A stretch of 8,067 nucleotides of DNA from an uncultured Alcaligenaceae bacterium (GTDB lineage: Bacteria > Pseudomonadota > Gammaproteobacteria > Burkholderiales > Burkholderiaceae_B), in assembly GCA_937897265.1 (NCBI GenBank), contig CALCPT010000236.1, forward strand, positions 1-8,067, given 5' to 3'. Below, one piece after another: positions 1 to 7,802 of this stretch (positions within the stretch are counted from its first letter, which is position 1; every line of letters begins with the position of its first letter). Both the position numbers and the translations under genes were made by a program. The notes beneath the pieces are model-generated. The model was not told the origin of the DNA, ran no database searches, and saw nothing but the letters and a program-made list of their open reading frames with translations.

Positions 1-554
1 CCTAACGCCAAGATGCCGCCCCTGAAGGTAACCGCAGCAATTGCAAAGCAAGCACCGGCCAACAGCCCCAACACGGCCGGCTGCCATTGCGAGCCCTCTT
101 GAGGGCCGCTGACTGGCTTGCGCGCCATCACGGTCACGCCGGTTGTGGCAACAATAATCGCAGCCATGGCAAGCCATGAAATCGTATCGCCCAACACCAC
201 CAAGCCAAATACCGCGACCTGAACGGGCTCGGTTTTAGTCCAGGCAGTTACGACCACAAATGCGCGCTGGCGCATTGCGGCAAGCATCAAGGCTGTCGCT
301 GCAATTTGCGAAACAGCGCCAGCGGCGACAAAGAGGGCAAAACTCAAATCCATCGCCGGAAACGTTGACCCTGTTGCAAAAAGAGCAACCGCTGCAAACA
401 ACGCAGCAAATGGAAAGCCGTACAAAAATCTCACCTGCGTCGCACCCAACGTGCCGAGCTTTTCGGTCAGGCTGCGCTGAATAGCATTACGCCCAGCTTG
501 CGCCGCAGCTGCAAAAATCGAAGCGGGGATCCACAACCAAGTCCAATCTTGCAC
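1..554 (-). CDS. DMT superfamily (EamA-type) permease, 3' end outside the window
   Basis: This frame is open from a GTG at 552-554 to the window edge, giving 184 codons of an N-terminal part; the stop lies outside. The GTG has a good ribosome site (GGAG, then AAAACC) and sits 12 bases after the stop of the upstream dehydrogenase, so the two genes look co-transcribed. The protein is very hydrophobic, with likely membrane segments at about residues 6-21, 42-61, 70-93, 98-104/110-121, 126-143 and 158-178. Residues 98-118 (AFVVVTAWTKTEPVQVAVFG) resemble the end of the first EamA repeat, where these transporters have a helix with a TxxEP-like motif; the second repeat begins near residue 158. Family knowledge: EamA/DMT proteins are inner-membrane metabolite exporters or importers with ten helices. 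The substrate cannot be told. Pairing with an Ldh_2 enzyme suggests, by inference only, transport of a hydroxy or keto acid or a related metabolite. Confidence 0.8.
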   Translation of the reverse strand, partial: MQDWTWLWIPASIFAAAAQAGRNAIQRSLTEKLGTLGATQVRFLYGFPFAALFAAVALFATGSTFPAMDLSFALFVAAGAVSQIAATALMLAAMRQRAFVVVTAWTKTEPVQVAVFGLVVLGDTISWLAMAAIIVATTGVTVMARKPVSGPQEGSQWQPAVLGLLAGACFAIAAVTFRGGILAL

Positions 555-566
555 GGTTTTCTCCGG

Positions 567-1610
567 TTAAGCGCTTGCGTGCTGCATCAGCAGGGAAACT
601 GTTGTTTCATCAAGCACGATGCCATTGGTACGTTGCTGTGCCATTTTTTTCAATTCGATTTCACCCGGCACCATCACAGGCCGCTCTGGATCAACAGCAG
701 GGCTATCGTGCAAAATGGCAGCAAAATCCATCATCCGCTCTGATAACCACTGCGCCGACCCTAACATGCGCGTATCAATCAGAATAAAAAAGTGCCCCAA
801 ATTTTGTGGCTCATCGGGTGCGTCGACCCAAGACTTTACGTGTGTCAGGTAGGCAGCGTTCGACAACAGCCCGGCAAACAAATCGACTAGCAAGGCAAGC
901 CCATACCCCTTATGCCCACCGACCGGCTGCAAGAAGCCGTCAAGCGCAGCCTTAGGATCAGTTGTGGCCCGCCCCTGAGCGTCAGTTGCCCAAGTATCCG
1001 GAATCGCCCCACCACGCTTAAACGCATTACGTATTTTGGCGCGTGCGACCACACTCATTGCCATATCTAGTAAAAACGGCGAACCACCCGGATTAGGCAC
1101 GCCAAAACCAAGTGGACTATTACCCAGTCTGGCGTCACTACCGCCCCAAGGCGCAATCGTTGTAGTGGCGTTACTACCAATCACACTGGCAAAGCCCTCT
1201 TCTGCCGCAATCAACGAGTAAGGCGAGATCGGCCCAAAATGATTACTGCCACGTGCAAACGCCATCCCGATCCCACACTGTCGCGCTGCGTCCATCGCCG
1301 CGCGTAGCGCATGCATACCGACCAGCGGCCCAACACCGTTATCACCATCCACCAACCGCAAGGCAGGCGCAGGCGCTTGAACGGTGATGTTAGGCCGAGC
1401 GTTAATGCCTTTGACCAACAAACGCTCACCGTAAGACTCAACACGCGACAGCCCATGCGTACTTAAACCAAAAAGATCAGCCAGCACCAGCACCTTAACG
1501 ACATCAGTCGCATCCACCTCAGGCAGCCCAAGCCCCTGAAATGCCCGAATCGCCAAGTCACTTAACTCTGACTCAGACCAAACCGTTTGAACCTGCGACT
1601 TCTCACCCAT
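567..1610 (-). CDS. Ldh_2 family malate/L-lactate dehydrogenase-like oxidoreductase
   Basis: A 347-residue protein, within the usual 330-360 of the Ldh_2 family (malate, sulfolactate, ureidoglycolate and delta-1-piperideine-2-carboxylate dehydrogenases/reductases). These are cytoplasmic NAD(P)-dependent enzymes that interconvert 2-hydroxy and 2-keto acids (or cyclic imines) and do not use a classical Rossmann fold. Visible signatures: STHGLSRVESY at residues 50-60, giving the family's Ser/His/Arg/Tyr substrate-pocket residues S50, H52, R56 and Y60; GSNHFG at 121-126 with the catalytic-type H124; GNSPLGFGVP at 163-172; GHKGYGLALLVDLFAGLLS at 232-250; and the typical C-terminal VPGE...R..GI.L at 314-332. 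The ATG at 1608-1610 has a modest ribosome site (GGTGG about 6 bases upstream) and matches the expected N-terminus. It precedes the DMT permease gene by 12 bases, so it is the first gene of that operon. The exact substrate cannot be decided from sequence. Confidence 0.9.
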   Translation of the reverse strand: MGEKSQVQTVWSESELSDLAIRAFQGLGLPEVDATDVVKVLVLADLFGLSTHGLSRVESYGERLLVKGINARPNITVQAPAPALRLVDGDNGVGPLVGMHALRAAMDAARQCGIGMAFARGSNHFGPISPYSLIAAEEGFASVIGSNATTTIAPWGGSDARLGNSPLGFGVPNPGGSPFLLDMAMSVVARAKIRNAFKRGGAIPDTWATDAQGRATTDPKAALDGFLQPVGGHKGYGLALLVDLFAGLLSNAAYLTHVKSWVDAPDEPQNLGHFFILIDTRMLGSAQWLSERMMDFAAILHDSPAVDPERPVMVPGEIELKKMAQQRTNGIVLDETTVSLLMQHASA

Positions 1611-1699
1611 GCCACGCCACCAAATGAATTAATTAGCCCCCAAGCATACCCCCAGGCGCACTCAAAGTCAGCCCTGCCTCCCCGCATGAACCCACCCCA

Positions 1700-1768
1700 G
1701 CGCTTGAGCCGCCCCGGAGTGGCGTATTTTGCTCAGCACAAATACCCACGCAGGGGCGACTCGAGCGC
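1700..1768. repeat. 69-bp imperfect palindrome between groEL and the Ldh_2 operon
   Basis: Read on the plus strand, the left arm 1700-1729 and right arm 1740-1768 are near-perfect reverse complements. Paired blocks are 1700-1704 with 1764-1768, 1706-1708 with 1760-1762, CGCCCC 1710-1715 with GGGGCG 1753-1758, GTGG 1719-1722 with CCAC 1746-1749, and GTATTT 1724-1729 with AAATAC 1740-1745. C1723 is bulged. About 25 base pairs form in all, and the centre (TGCTCAGCA, 1730-1738) is itself palindromic. There are single wobbles or mismatches at 1705/1763 and 1709/1759. It lies beyond the groEL terminator and about 90 bp upstream of the Ldh_2 start. It could be a REP-like palindrome, a leader hairpin or an operator; it lacks a T-run on either side, so it is not a canonical intrinsic terminator. 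Confidence 0.7.
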
Positions 1769-1796
1769 GTGCGAATGAAAAGGACAAAACAAGCCC

Positions 1797-1828
1797 AAAA
1801 AAAATCCAGACCGAAGCCTGGATTTTTT
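1797..1828 (-). terminator. Rho-independent terminator of groES-groEL
   Basis: Read on the minus strand, the stem is AAAAAATCCAGGC, the loop TTCG and the 3' arm GTCTGGATTTTTTTT. The pairing includes one G-U wobble that exists only in the minus-strand transcript, the loop is a stable C(UUCG)G tetraloop, and the 3' side ends in eight T. It starts 48 bases after the groEL stop. The A-run on the other side could give weak termination in the opposite direction, but no plus-strand gene points here. Confidence 0.9.
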
Positions 1829-1842
1829 ACCTTACATGGGTA

Positions 1843-1860
1843 CCTGAGCCAAAGCTCAGG
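1843..1860 (-). other. Small perfect hairpin just after the groEL stop
   Basis: CCTGAGC at 1843-1849 and GCTCAGG at 1854-1860 form a perfect 7-bp inverted repeat with a 4-base loop. It begins 16 bases after the groEL stop codon, upstream of the UUCG terminator. It has no T-run, so it is more likely an mRNA 3'-end stabiliser or part of a tandem termination region than a terminator by itself. Confidence 0.5.
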
Positions 1861-1876
1861 CCACGTGCAACTGAGC

Positions 1877-3535
<1,659 letters not shown>

Positions 3536-3560
3536 TTAGGTTTCCTTCGTATTCTGTGGA

Positions 3561-3848
3561 TTACTGAACAACAGCGAGAATTTCTTCTTCGCGGATGACC
3601 AGAACTTCTTCGCCATCAACTTTGACTGTTTGGCCGGCATATTTGCCGAACAAAACCTTGTCGCCGACTTTGACGTCCATTTTCAGGACTTTGCCATCTT
3701 CGGTTTGTTTGCCGGGACCAACGGCTAGCACTTCACCTTGATCGGGCTTTTCAGCCGCACTTTCAGGGATAACGATGCCCGAGGCAGTTTTGCGCTCGTT
3801 GTCCAGGCGTTTGACGATCACGCGATCGTGCAGGGGACGCAGGGCCAT
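3561..3848 (-). CDS. groES: 10-kDa co-chaperonin GroES
   Basis: A 95-residue GroES, full length for the family. It forms the heptameric lid of the GroEL chamber. The mobile loop (about residues 17-34) carries the GroEL-binding hydrophobic tripeptide IVI at 25-27 within [14 protein letters not shown]. The N-terminus [14 protein letters not shown] and the [12 protein letters not shown] segment (61-72) are classic. The ATG at 3846-3848 is preceded by AGGAG with about 7 bases spacing. It is the first gene of the groESL operon, with the CIRCE operator and promoter about 55-110 bases upstream. Confidence 0.99.
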   Translation of the reverse strand: MALRPLHDRVIVKRLDNERKTASGIVIPESAAEKPDQGEVLAVGPGKQTEDGKVLKMDVKVGDKVLFGKYAGQTVKVDGEEVLVIREEEILAVVQ

Positions 3849-3902
3849 GTAGAACTCCTGTTACAAAAAATTAAGATTGTTGGAAAACGCCTTCATGAGT
3901 TG

Positions 3903-3929
3903 TTAGCACTCACTGGGGTCGAGTGCTAA
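3903..3929. promoter_or_regulatory. CIRCE operator (HrcA binding site) of groESL
   Basis: TTAGCACTC at 3903-3911, nine bases, then GAGTGCTAA at 3921-3929: an exact match to the CIRCE consensus. Established knowledge: the repressor HrcA binds this inverted repeat and releases it on heat shock. It starts at the promoter -10 hexamer and covers the likely transcription start, about 55 bases upstream of groES. The hrcA gene is not in the window. Confidence 0.97.
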
Positions 3930-3957
3930 TTATAAGGGCTGTTTTGGGGATTTCAAG
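3929..3957 (-). promoter_or_regulatory. groESL promoter (sigma-70 type, possible sigma-32 overlap)
   Basis: On the minus strand, TTGAAA (3951-3956) and a perfect TATAAT (3929-3934) are separated by 16 bases. The -35 region reads CTTGAAA, the full sigma-32 (RpoH) -35 consensus, and CCCTTATA follows 12 bases later, a partial match to the RpoH -10. So housekeeping and heat-shock sigma factors could share this site. The last base of CIRCE overlaps the -10 hexamer. Confidence 0.8.
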
Positions 3958-4008
3958 GGGGCTAAGATTTTTATAGCCCTTCAGCTAGTCGACGGTAGCT
4001 TGCAGTTG

Positions 4009-4264
4009 CTACAGCACCTCTTGTCCGACGGGACGAGCAATATCCCAAAACACAAGGTCTGCGGACACTGGTGCCCTCAAGTGGCATTGAGCAATCAGGT
4101 CTGCCAATACAAACTTGCTCTTAAGAGTCAGAACGCCCTTGCCATCTCGTGTTGTTACTTAGCGTCAGATGATGACCAACGCTCAGCCCTGGATCTTCTT
4201 TTACTGCGGTTTGTATCACGACAGATACTGCGCTGTCACGTATCTTGTTTAGGACAATCTTCAC
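4009..4264 (-). pseudogene. Frameshifted MazE-like (AbrB/MazE/SpoVT) antitoxin remnant
   Basis: Two minus-strand frames join into one 84-residue antitoxin-like protein if one extra A at 4155 or 4156 is removed. The first part (GTG at 4262-4264) reads VKIVLNKIRDSAVSVVIQTA, then a GLSVG..LTLS segment, resembling the MazE swapped-hairpin DNA-binding half. The second part, in the +1 frame, continues DGKGVLTLKSKFVLADLIAQ and ends ARPVGQEVL at a TAG (4009-4011), resembling the C-terminal half of MazE-like antitoxins (K-Y-x-L-x-x-L-I-A-Q-C-D...P-V-G-x-E-V). Uncorrected, the first frame stops at 4121-4123 after 47 residues. Expected Gly-Asn-Ser and Ile-Pro positions read Arg-Asp-Ser and Ile-Gln, which also suggests decay. 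No toxin gene follows; the groESL promoter begins about 50 bases downstream. The family assignment is from memory of motifs, without a search. Confidence 0.75.
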
Positions 4265-4410
4265 AAAAAAACTCTGACTGAATTTTGATCCGCAGATGGT
4301 ACCGTTGCGACATGCAAAAGTAAAACAATCCGTGACTTTTATGTGCTGGCGCTCTTAGTCGACACCTCTTACTGAGATGTGTGAAATCAGTTCTGGCAAT
4401 ACTTGCAGAA
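4265..4410. other. Non-coding spacer between the ATPase stop and the antitoxin remnant
   Basis: No recognisable coding frame. It contains AAAAGT (4316-4321) and ACTTTT (4335-4340) as an inverted pair, and a small hairpin at 4362-4380 (ACACCTC / GAGATGT with one G-U pair in the minus-strand transcript) about 30 bases after the ATPase stop. The hairpin has no T-run, so it is at best a weak transcript end. Together with the antitoxin remnant and the groESL control region, this accounts for the 562-base stretch at 3849-4410 that has no intact gene. Confidence 0.4.
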
Positions 4411-5580
4411 TCAACGCGTGTTGGCCCGAAATATGTCGTCGGCCTGCAATCGCGTTACCCACGCTTGTTCGACAAAGCTGTCAGTCACCCCATAGACCCC
4501 GTGGCCAACTCGCATGAGTAAGTTGGCTGAAGTCATCAAATGAATTACGCCTTGAACATCTCCGGACGTGACTTCTCGTCCGAGCTGTGCAGAAAACTCC
4601 CTTAATGTCGGCGCCGTAAAACTGCCTTTGACATTTCCTCCGATAGTACAAATGCGAGAAAAGACGGCTTCTGCAAGCGGGCCCAAAGCTTCTATCTTTT
4701 GAATCTCAACATCAGCTGCAGCCGTGCCAAACGCCTGGGCAATGGTCGGAAAATGCTCGTCAGCAAGGGCGCCTTGCGGCAACTGGCGACAGACGTTTAG
4801 GGCCTTCAACAGCTCTTCGGGTCGGCTCCCCATTTGCTTGAACGCCGCATCAGCGACAGGTAATGAGGGGGTTTTAGCGCCTAACGTGGGCCTGACTTGC
4901 TTCAAGATATATTCAACAAAGTCTTGTCCTAGCACCGGAAACTCATGCGTGACCGCCCCATTGAACGCCTGATTGCCCTTGACTGCGAGTTCTTGAACTC
5001 GCGCTCGATGCGATCCTGTTCCGACAAAAAGAAAGTAGCCAGGAGTTCCGTTGCGTGTGTTTACCGCATCTCGGGTTGCCTTCAGTGCGTGCAGCAAGTG
5101 ATCGCCTTCGGGAGCCCCCATTGCATGCTGCACCTCGTCGATGATAAGCACCACATCTGTGTTGGCTTGGTCAACAAGCTCTGTGAATGCTTGGGCAAGG
5201 CTGGCACCGCCATCCTTACCTAAGTGCCCGAGCTGAAAACTAAATTTGATGCCTACGCCACCTACGCTGAGGCTCGATACCCGCTTGAGCTTCTTGAGAA
5301 TTCTTGAACCAGGAGTTTGCAGTTCAATCAAAGACTTGCGAATTGCGTCGTGAACCAAATCTGCTGAGTTAGTTTGCGGCTGACTCCAAAGGTCGACATA
5401 AATGACGATGGCCCCTCTGTTCTCCAAAGCCGGAATGAAGTCCCTAGCAAGAAATGTGGTTTTGCCAACTCTACGTGGCCCAGAGAGAAATAACCCCGAG
5501 CGCAATGAGGTGTCGAGGTACGAGGGATTCAGCAATTGCTGGGCCATTTCGTCAGCGAGAGCAGTGCGGTGAAAGGTCAT
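4411..5580 (-). CDS. Orphan AAA/STAND-like P-loop ATPase with C-terminal helical/winged-helix region
   Basis: A 389-residue soluble ATPase. Walker A is GPRRVGKT (34-41) and Walker B is VVLIIDE (143-149) followed by VQH; FVGTGSHR (185-192) is a sensor-1-like segment. Residues 57-66 (AIVIYVDLWS) form the strand after Walker A seen in archaeal-ATPase/STAND-type proteins. The part after about residue 300 looks helical with a possible winged helix (TLREFSAQLG...VYGVTDSF). I recall similar stand-alone 'ATP-binding protein' genes in many proteobacteria, none with a role I can state. The ATG at 5578-5580 is the first start after an in-frame TAG and has no clear Shine-Dalgarno sequence; the leader is A-rich. 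No partner gene (nuclease, protease, effector) lies beside it, and the neighbouring antitoxin remnant suggests an accessory locus. Defence or signalling functions are possible but not shown. Confidence 0.85.
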   Translation of the reverse strand: MTFHRTALADEMAQQLLNPSYLDTSLRSGLFLSGPRRVGKTTFLARDFIPALENRGAIVIYVDLWSQPQTNSADLVHDAIRKSLIELQTPGSRILKKLKRVSSLSVGGVGIKFSFQLGHLGKDGGASLAQAFTELVDQANTDVVLIIDEVQHAMGAPEGDHLLHALKATRDAVNTRNGTPGYFLFVGTGSHRARVQELAVKGNQAFNGAVTHEFPVLGQDFVEYILKQVRPTLGAKTPSLPVADAAFKQMGSRPEELLKALNVCRQLPQGALADEHFPTIAQAFGTAAADVEIQKIEALGPLAEAVFSRICTIGGNVKGSFTAPTLREFSAQLGREVTSGDVQGVIHLMTSANLLMRVGHGVYGVTDSFVEQAWVTRLQADDIFRANTR

Positions 5581-5609
5581 TTTTTTACGAAATTTTATGA
5601 GATCAACAT

Positions 5610-5639
5610 AATTATGCTATTTACATAATTTTTTGTAAA
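5610..5639 (-). promoter_or_regulatory. Promoter of the ATPase gene with interleaved palindromes
   Basis: On the minus strand, TTTACA (5634-5639) and CATAAT (5611-5616) are 17 bases apart, each 5/6 to the sigma-70 consensus, giving a leader of about 25 bases. AATTATG (5610-5616) and CATAATT (5624-5630) form a 7-bp inverted repeat with a 7-base gap over the -10. TTTACA (5620-5625) and TGTAAA (5634-5639) form a second inverted repeat over the spacer and -35. Such placement suits repressor binding; the regulator is unknown. Confidence 0.6.
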
Positions 5640-5643
5640 GTGC

Positions 5644-5696
5644 TTACAGTAGAGGCTTGTCAACGGACAACATGCCACAATTGCCTGTAACAAGCC
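5644..5696. repeat. Inverted repeats in the divergent ATPase-sulfurtransferase spacer
   Basis: GGCTTGT (5654-5660) and ACAAGCC (5690-5696) are a 7-bp inverted repeat with a 29-base gap. TTACAG (5644-5649) and CTGTAA (5685-5690) form a second, crossing pair, and TTGTC/GACAA (5657-5661/5666-5670) is a small internal hairpin. The region lies upstream of both divergent genes. It could hold regulator sites for the plus-strand sulfurtransferase gene, for which I could not find a convincing -35/-10 pair (TATGAT at 5698-5703 is the best -10). Confidence 0.35.
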
Positions 5697-5751
5697 GTAT
5701 GATTTGTCGATAACTTTATTCAGATCAGTGATTTTTTGACCCAAGGACACC

Positions 5752-6612
5752 ATGTCTTTTACCGATATCGTCACACCAGAATGGCTCTGTGCGCACCTCA
5801 CAGATCCTGCGGTCAAAATTCTGGATTGCACCACCTATATGCATGCCCAGCCCGTTGGGCCCTCAAAAATCGAGAGTGGTCGGGCTCAATATCTGAAGGG
5901 GCATATTCCTGGCGCCCAGCACGTGTGTATGGAACAAGATTTTTCTGAACCGGGTGCACGCTTTGCCTTTACTGTGCCGAGCCCCGACACTTTTAATCGC
6001 TTGATGCAACGCCTAGGTATCGAACCTGACGATCACGTGGTGCTTTACGGACATCAACAATTATCTGTGGTGACGAGGATCTGGTTTGTCCTGCACGCGA
6101 TGGGTCATCAAAAAATTTCGATTTTGAATGGTGGTCTAGCCCTCTGGATAAAGTCCGGCTTGGAATTGAGCGCTGAACTGCCCTCAGTCAAAACAAGTCA
6201 TTACAGAGCCGTGCCAAAAGTCGAGCGCGTAGCAGGCATCAACGAGGTGAGTGACGCGATCAATGATCCTCAAAAAGTACTTTTGAACGCTCTGAAAAAA
6301 GAGCAGTTTTTAGGGACCGGCGGTGCCCACTATGGTCGACCCGGGCGCATACCAAACAGCGTTAGTTGGCCTGCGACCGACCTTTACGACCCACAGACAG
6401 GTGAGTTCAAAGACTTAGAAGAATTAACTGTACGACTTAGGCAACTTGACTTGCAAGGCGAGCAGCAGGTGATCAATTACTGTGGAGGCGGCATTGCCGC
6501 CACTACAACCGCGTTTGTTCTTGAGGCGCTAGGCTTTACCCGCTGGTCCGTATACGACAACTCGATGAACGAATGGGCAAATACCCCTGACAAGCCACTA
6601 CAAACTGGCTGA
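5752..6612 (+). CDS. Two-domain sulfurtransferase (thiosulfate/3-mercaptopyruvate type)
   Basis: A 286-residue protein with tandem rhodanese domains (about 5-140 and 160-283), the usual size of thiosulfate and 3-mercaptopyruvate sulfurtransferases, which move a sulfane sulfur through a persulfide on one cysteine. Domain 1 shows VTPEWL, KILDCT and YLKGHIPGAQHV (48-58). Domain 2 carries the active loop YCGGGIA at 243-249, with C244 as the persulfide cysteine. The loop CGGGIA differs from rhodanese CRKGVT and is nearer to the mercaptopyruvate CG[S/T]G type, so thiosulfate use is uncertain. The usual D-x-R at the start of domain 2 is replaced by LLNALKKEQF (177-186), which I recall in a Burkholderiales subgroup with the following GTGGxHYGRPGRI motif. 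The ATG has AAGGA about 5-6 bases upstream. No signal peptide is seen, so it is likely cytoplasmic. The MFS gene follows after 5 bases, suggesting one transcript. Confidence 0.92.
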   Translation: MSFTDIVTPEWLCAHLTDPAVKILDCTTYMHAQPVGPSKIESGRAQYLKGHIPGAQHVCMEQDFSEPGARFAFTVPSPDTFNRLMQRLGIEPDDHVVLYGHQQLSVVTRIWFVLHAMGHQKISILNGGLALWIKSGLELSAELPSVKTSHYRAVPKVERVAGINEVSDAINDPQKVLLNALKKEQFLGTGGAHYGRPGRIPNSVSWPATDLYDPQTGEFKDLEELTVRLRQLDLQGEQQVINYCGGGIAATTTAFVLEALGFTRWSVYDNSMNEWANTPDKPLQTG

Positions 6613-6617
6613 GTTGC

Positions 6618-7802
6618 ATGACTGAACGCACCGCCCAAACAGCCTTACCCTCTTGGTTGACACTCCTCTTTGCCGCGGCTTGTGGCTTGATTGTGGCCAA
6701 CATCTATTACGCTCAACCGCTGATTGGGCCGATTGCAGCCTCGCTTGGTCTATCTCCTCAAACAGCCGGCCTCATCGTGACTATGGGTCAGATCGGCTAT
6801 GGCCTGGGGTTACTGCTGATCGTGCCACTCGCTGACTTGCTCGAAAACAAGCGACTCATCCTTTACACCCTCGGGTTGTGCATCGCAGCGCTCTTTTGTG
6901 CGGGGCTTTCGACCCAGGCTGTGCCATTTCTCGTGGCCGCACTCTTTATCGGCTTGGGCGCTGTCGCCGTGCAAATTATCGTACCCTTCGCTGCACATCT
7001 CACGCCGGCGGCCATGCGGGGACAGGTAATAGGCAACATCATGAGTGGGCTCATGCTGGGGATCATGCTCGCGAGACCAGTGGCAAGTTTTTTAACGCAG
7101 CTCAGCTCTTGGCACACGATTTTTTTCGTCTCTGCGGGCTGCATGGTGCTGCTACTGATCCTGTTACTACGGGTACTTCCTGAGCGAAGACCAAGCTCGA
7201 CCATGCGTTATGCCGCGCTGCTCGGCTCAATGCTACGGCTCATGGTGACAGAGCCCGTACTGCGACGCAGAACGATTTATCACTCCTGTTTGTTCGGTGC
7301 CTTTAGCTTGTTTTGGACAACTGTGCCGCTGCTGCTCGCAAGTCCACTATTCGATCTCTCTCAAGCCGGCATCGCCTTATTCGCGTTGGCAGGAGTCTCA
7401 GGGGCGATTGCCGCCCCGCTGACGGGTCGCGTCGCTGACAAAGGCTGGAGTCGCCCCGCAACAATTTTTGCGATGCTCGCCGTGGCTGGCGCCTTTTTAC
7501 TGACCGAGCTGCTGGATCTCGGCTCAACTTACTCACTTGCCTGGCTGGTTGTTGCAGCGATCCTGCTCGACTTTGGCGTTTCGGCAAACATGGCCTTGAG
7601 TCAGAGGGCGATCTTTTTACTACCGGCCGAATATCGTAGCCGACTCAACGGCGTGTTTATGGCCACCTTCTTTTTAGGGGGCGCACTGGGCTCTGCCGTT
7701 GGCGCTTGGGGCTTTGCCCAAGGCGGTTGGACGCTTAATGCATGGATTGGCTTTTGCCTACCCGTTGTCGCCTTGCTTTATTGTGCCACTGAACAAAGAT
7801 AG
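6618..7802 (+). CDS. MFS transporter, 12 membrane segments, substrate unknown
   Basis: A 394-residue inner-membrane protein of the major facilitator superfamily, normal length. The N-terminal motif ANIYYAQPL (27-35) at the end of helix 1 marks a family of uncharacterised bacterial MFS proteins related to E. coli YgaY. The loop after helix 2 reads PLADLLENKR (70-79), a variant of motif A, and its repeat in the second half is GRVADKGWSRP (270-280). Twelve hydrophobic segments are visible, in two groups of six separated by a basic loop at about 185-220 (RVLPERRPSS, VLRRRT). The ATG is 5 bases after the sulfurtransferase stop, with no strong ribosome site, so translational coupling is likely. Family members are usually predicted drug or metabolite exporters; nothing here fixes the substrate, and a functional link to the sulfurtransferase is only suggested by the operon. 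Confidence 0.9.
   Translation: MTERTAQTALPSWLTLLFAAACGLIVANIYYAQPLIGPIAASLGLSPQTAGLIVTMGQIGYGLGLLLIVPLADLLENKRLILYTLGLCIAALFCAGLSTQAVPFLVAALFIGLGAVAVQIIVPFAAHLTPAAMRGQVIGNIMSGLMLGIMLARPVASFLTQLSSWHTIFFVSAGCMVLLLILLLRVLPERRPSSTMRYAALLGSMLRLMVTEPVLRRRTIYHSCLFGAFSLFWTTVPLLLASPLFDLSQAGIALFALAGVSGAIAAPLTGRVADKGWSRPATIFAMLAVAGAFLLTELLDLGSTYSLAWLVVAAILLDFGVSANMALSQRAIFLLPAEYRSRLNGVFMATFFLGGALGSAVGAWGFAQGGWTLNAWIGFCLPVVALLYCATEQR

Noticed and set aside
1611..1699. Possible promoter for the Ldh_2 operon (TATGCT on the minus strand near 1647-1652)
   Set aside because: No acceptable -35 at 16-18 bases, so the match is not better than chance.
4000..4281. Plus-strand 93-codon frame downstream of groESL
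   Set aside because: It is antisense to the MazE-like remnant, has no ribosome site and no recognisable motif.
3986..4363. 8-bp direct repeat TAGTCGAC at 3986-3993 and 4356-4363, as a possible target duplication around the antitoxin remnant
   Set aside because: About one such 8-bp pair is expected by chance in a region of this size, and the ends inside it show no convincing terminal inverted repeats.
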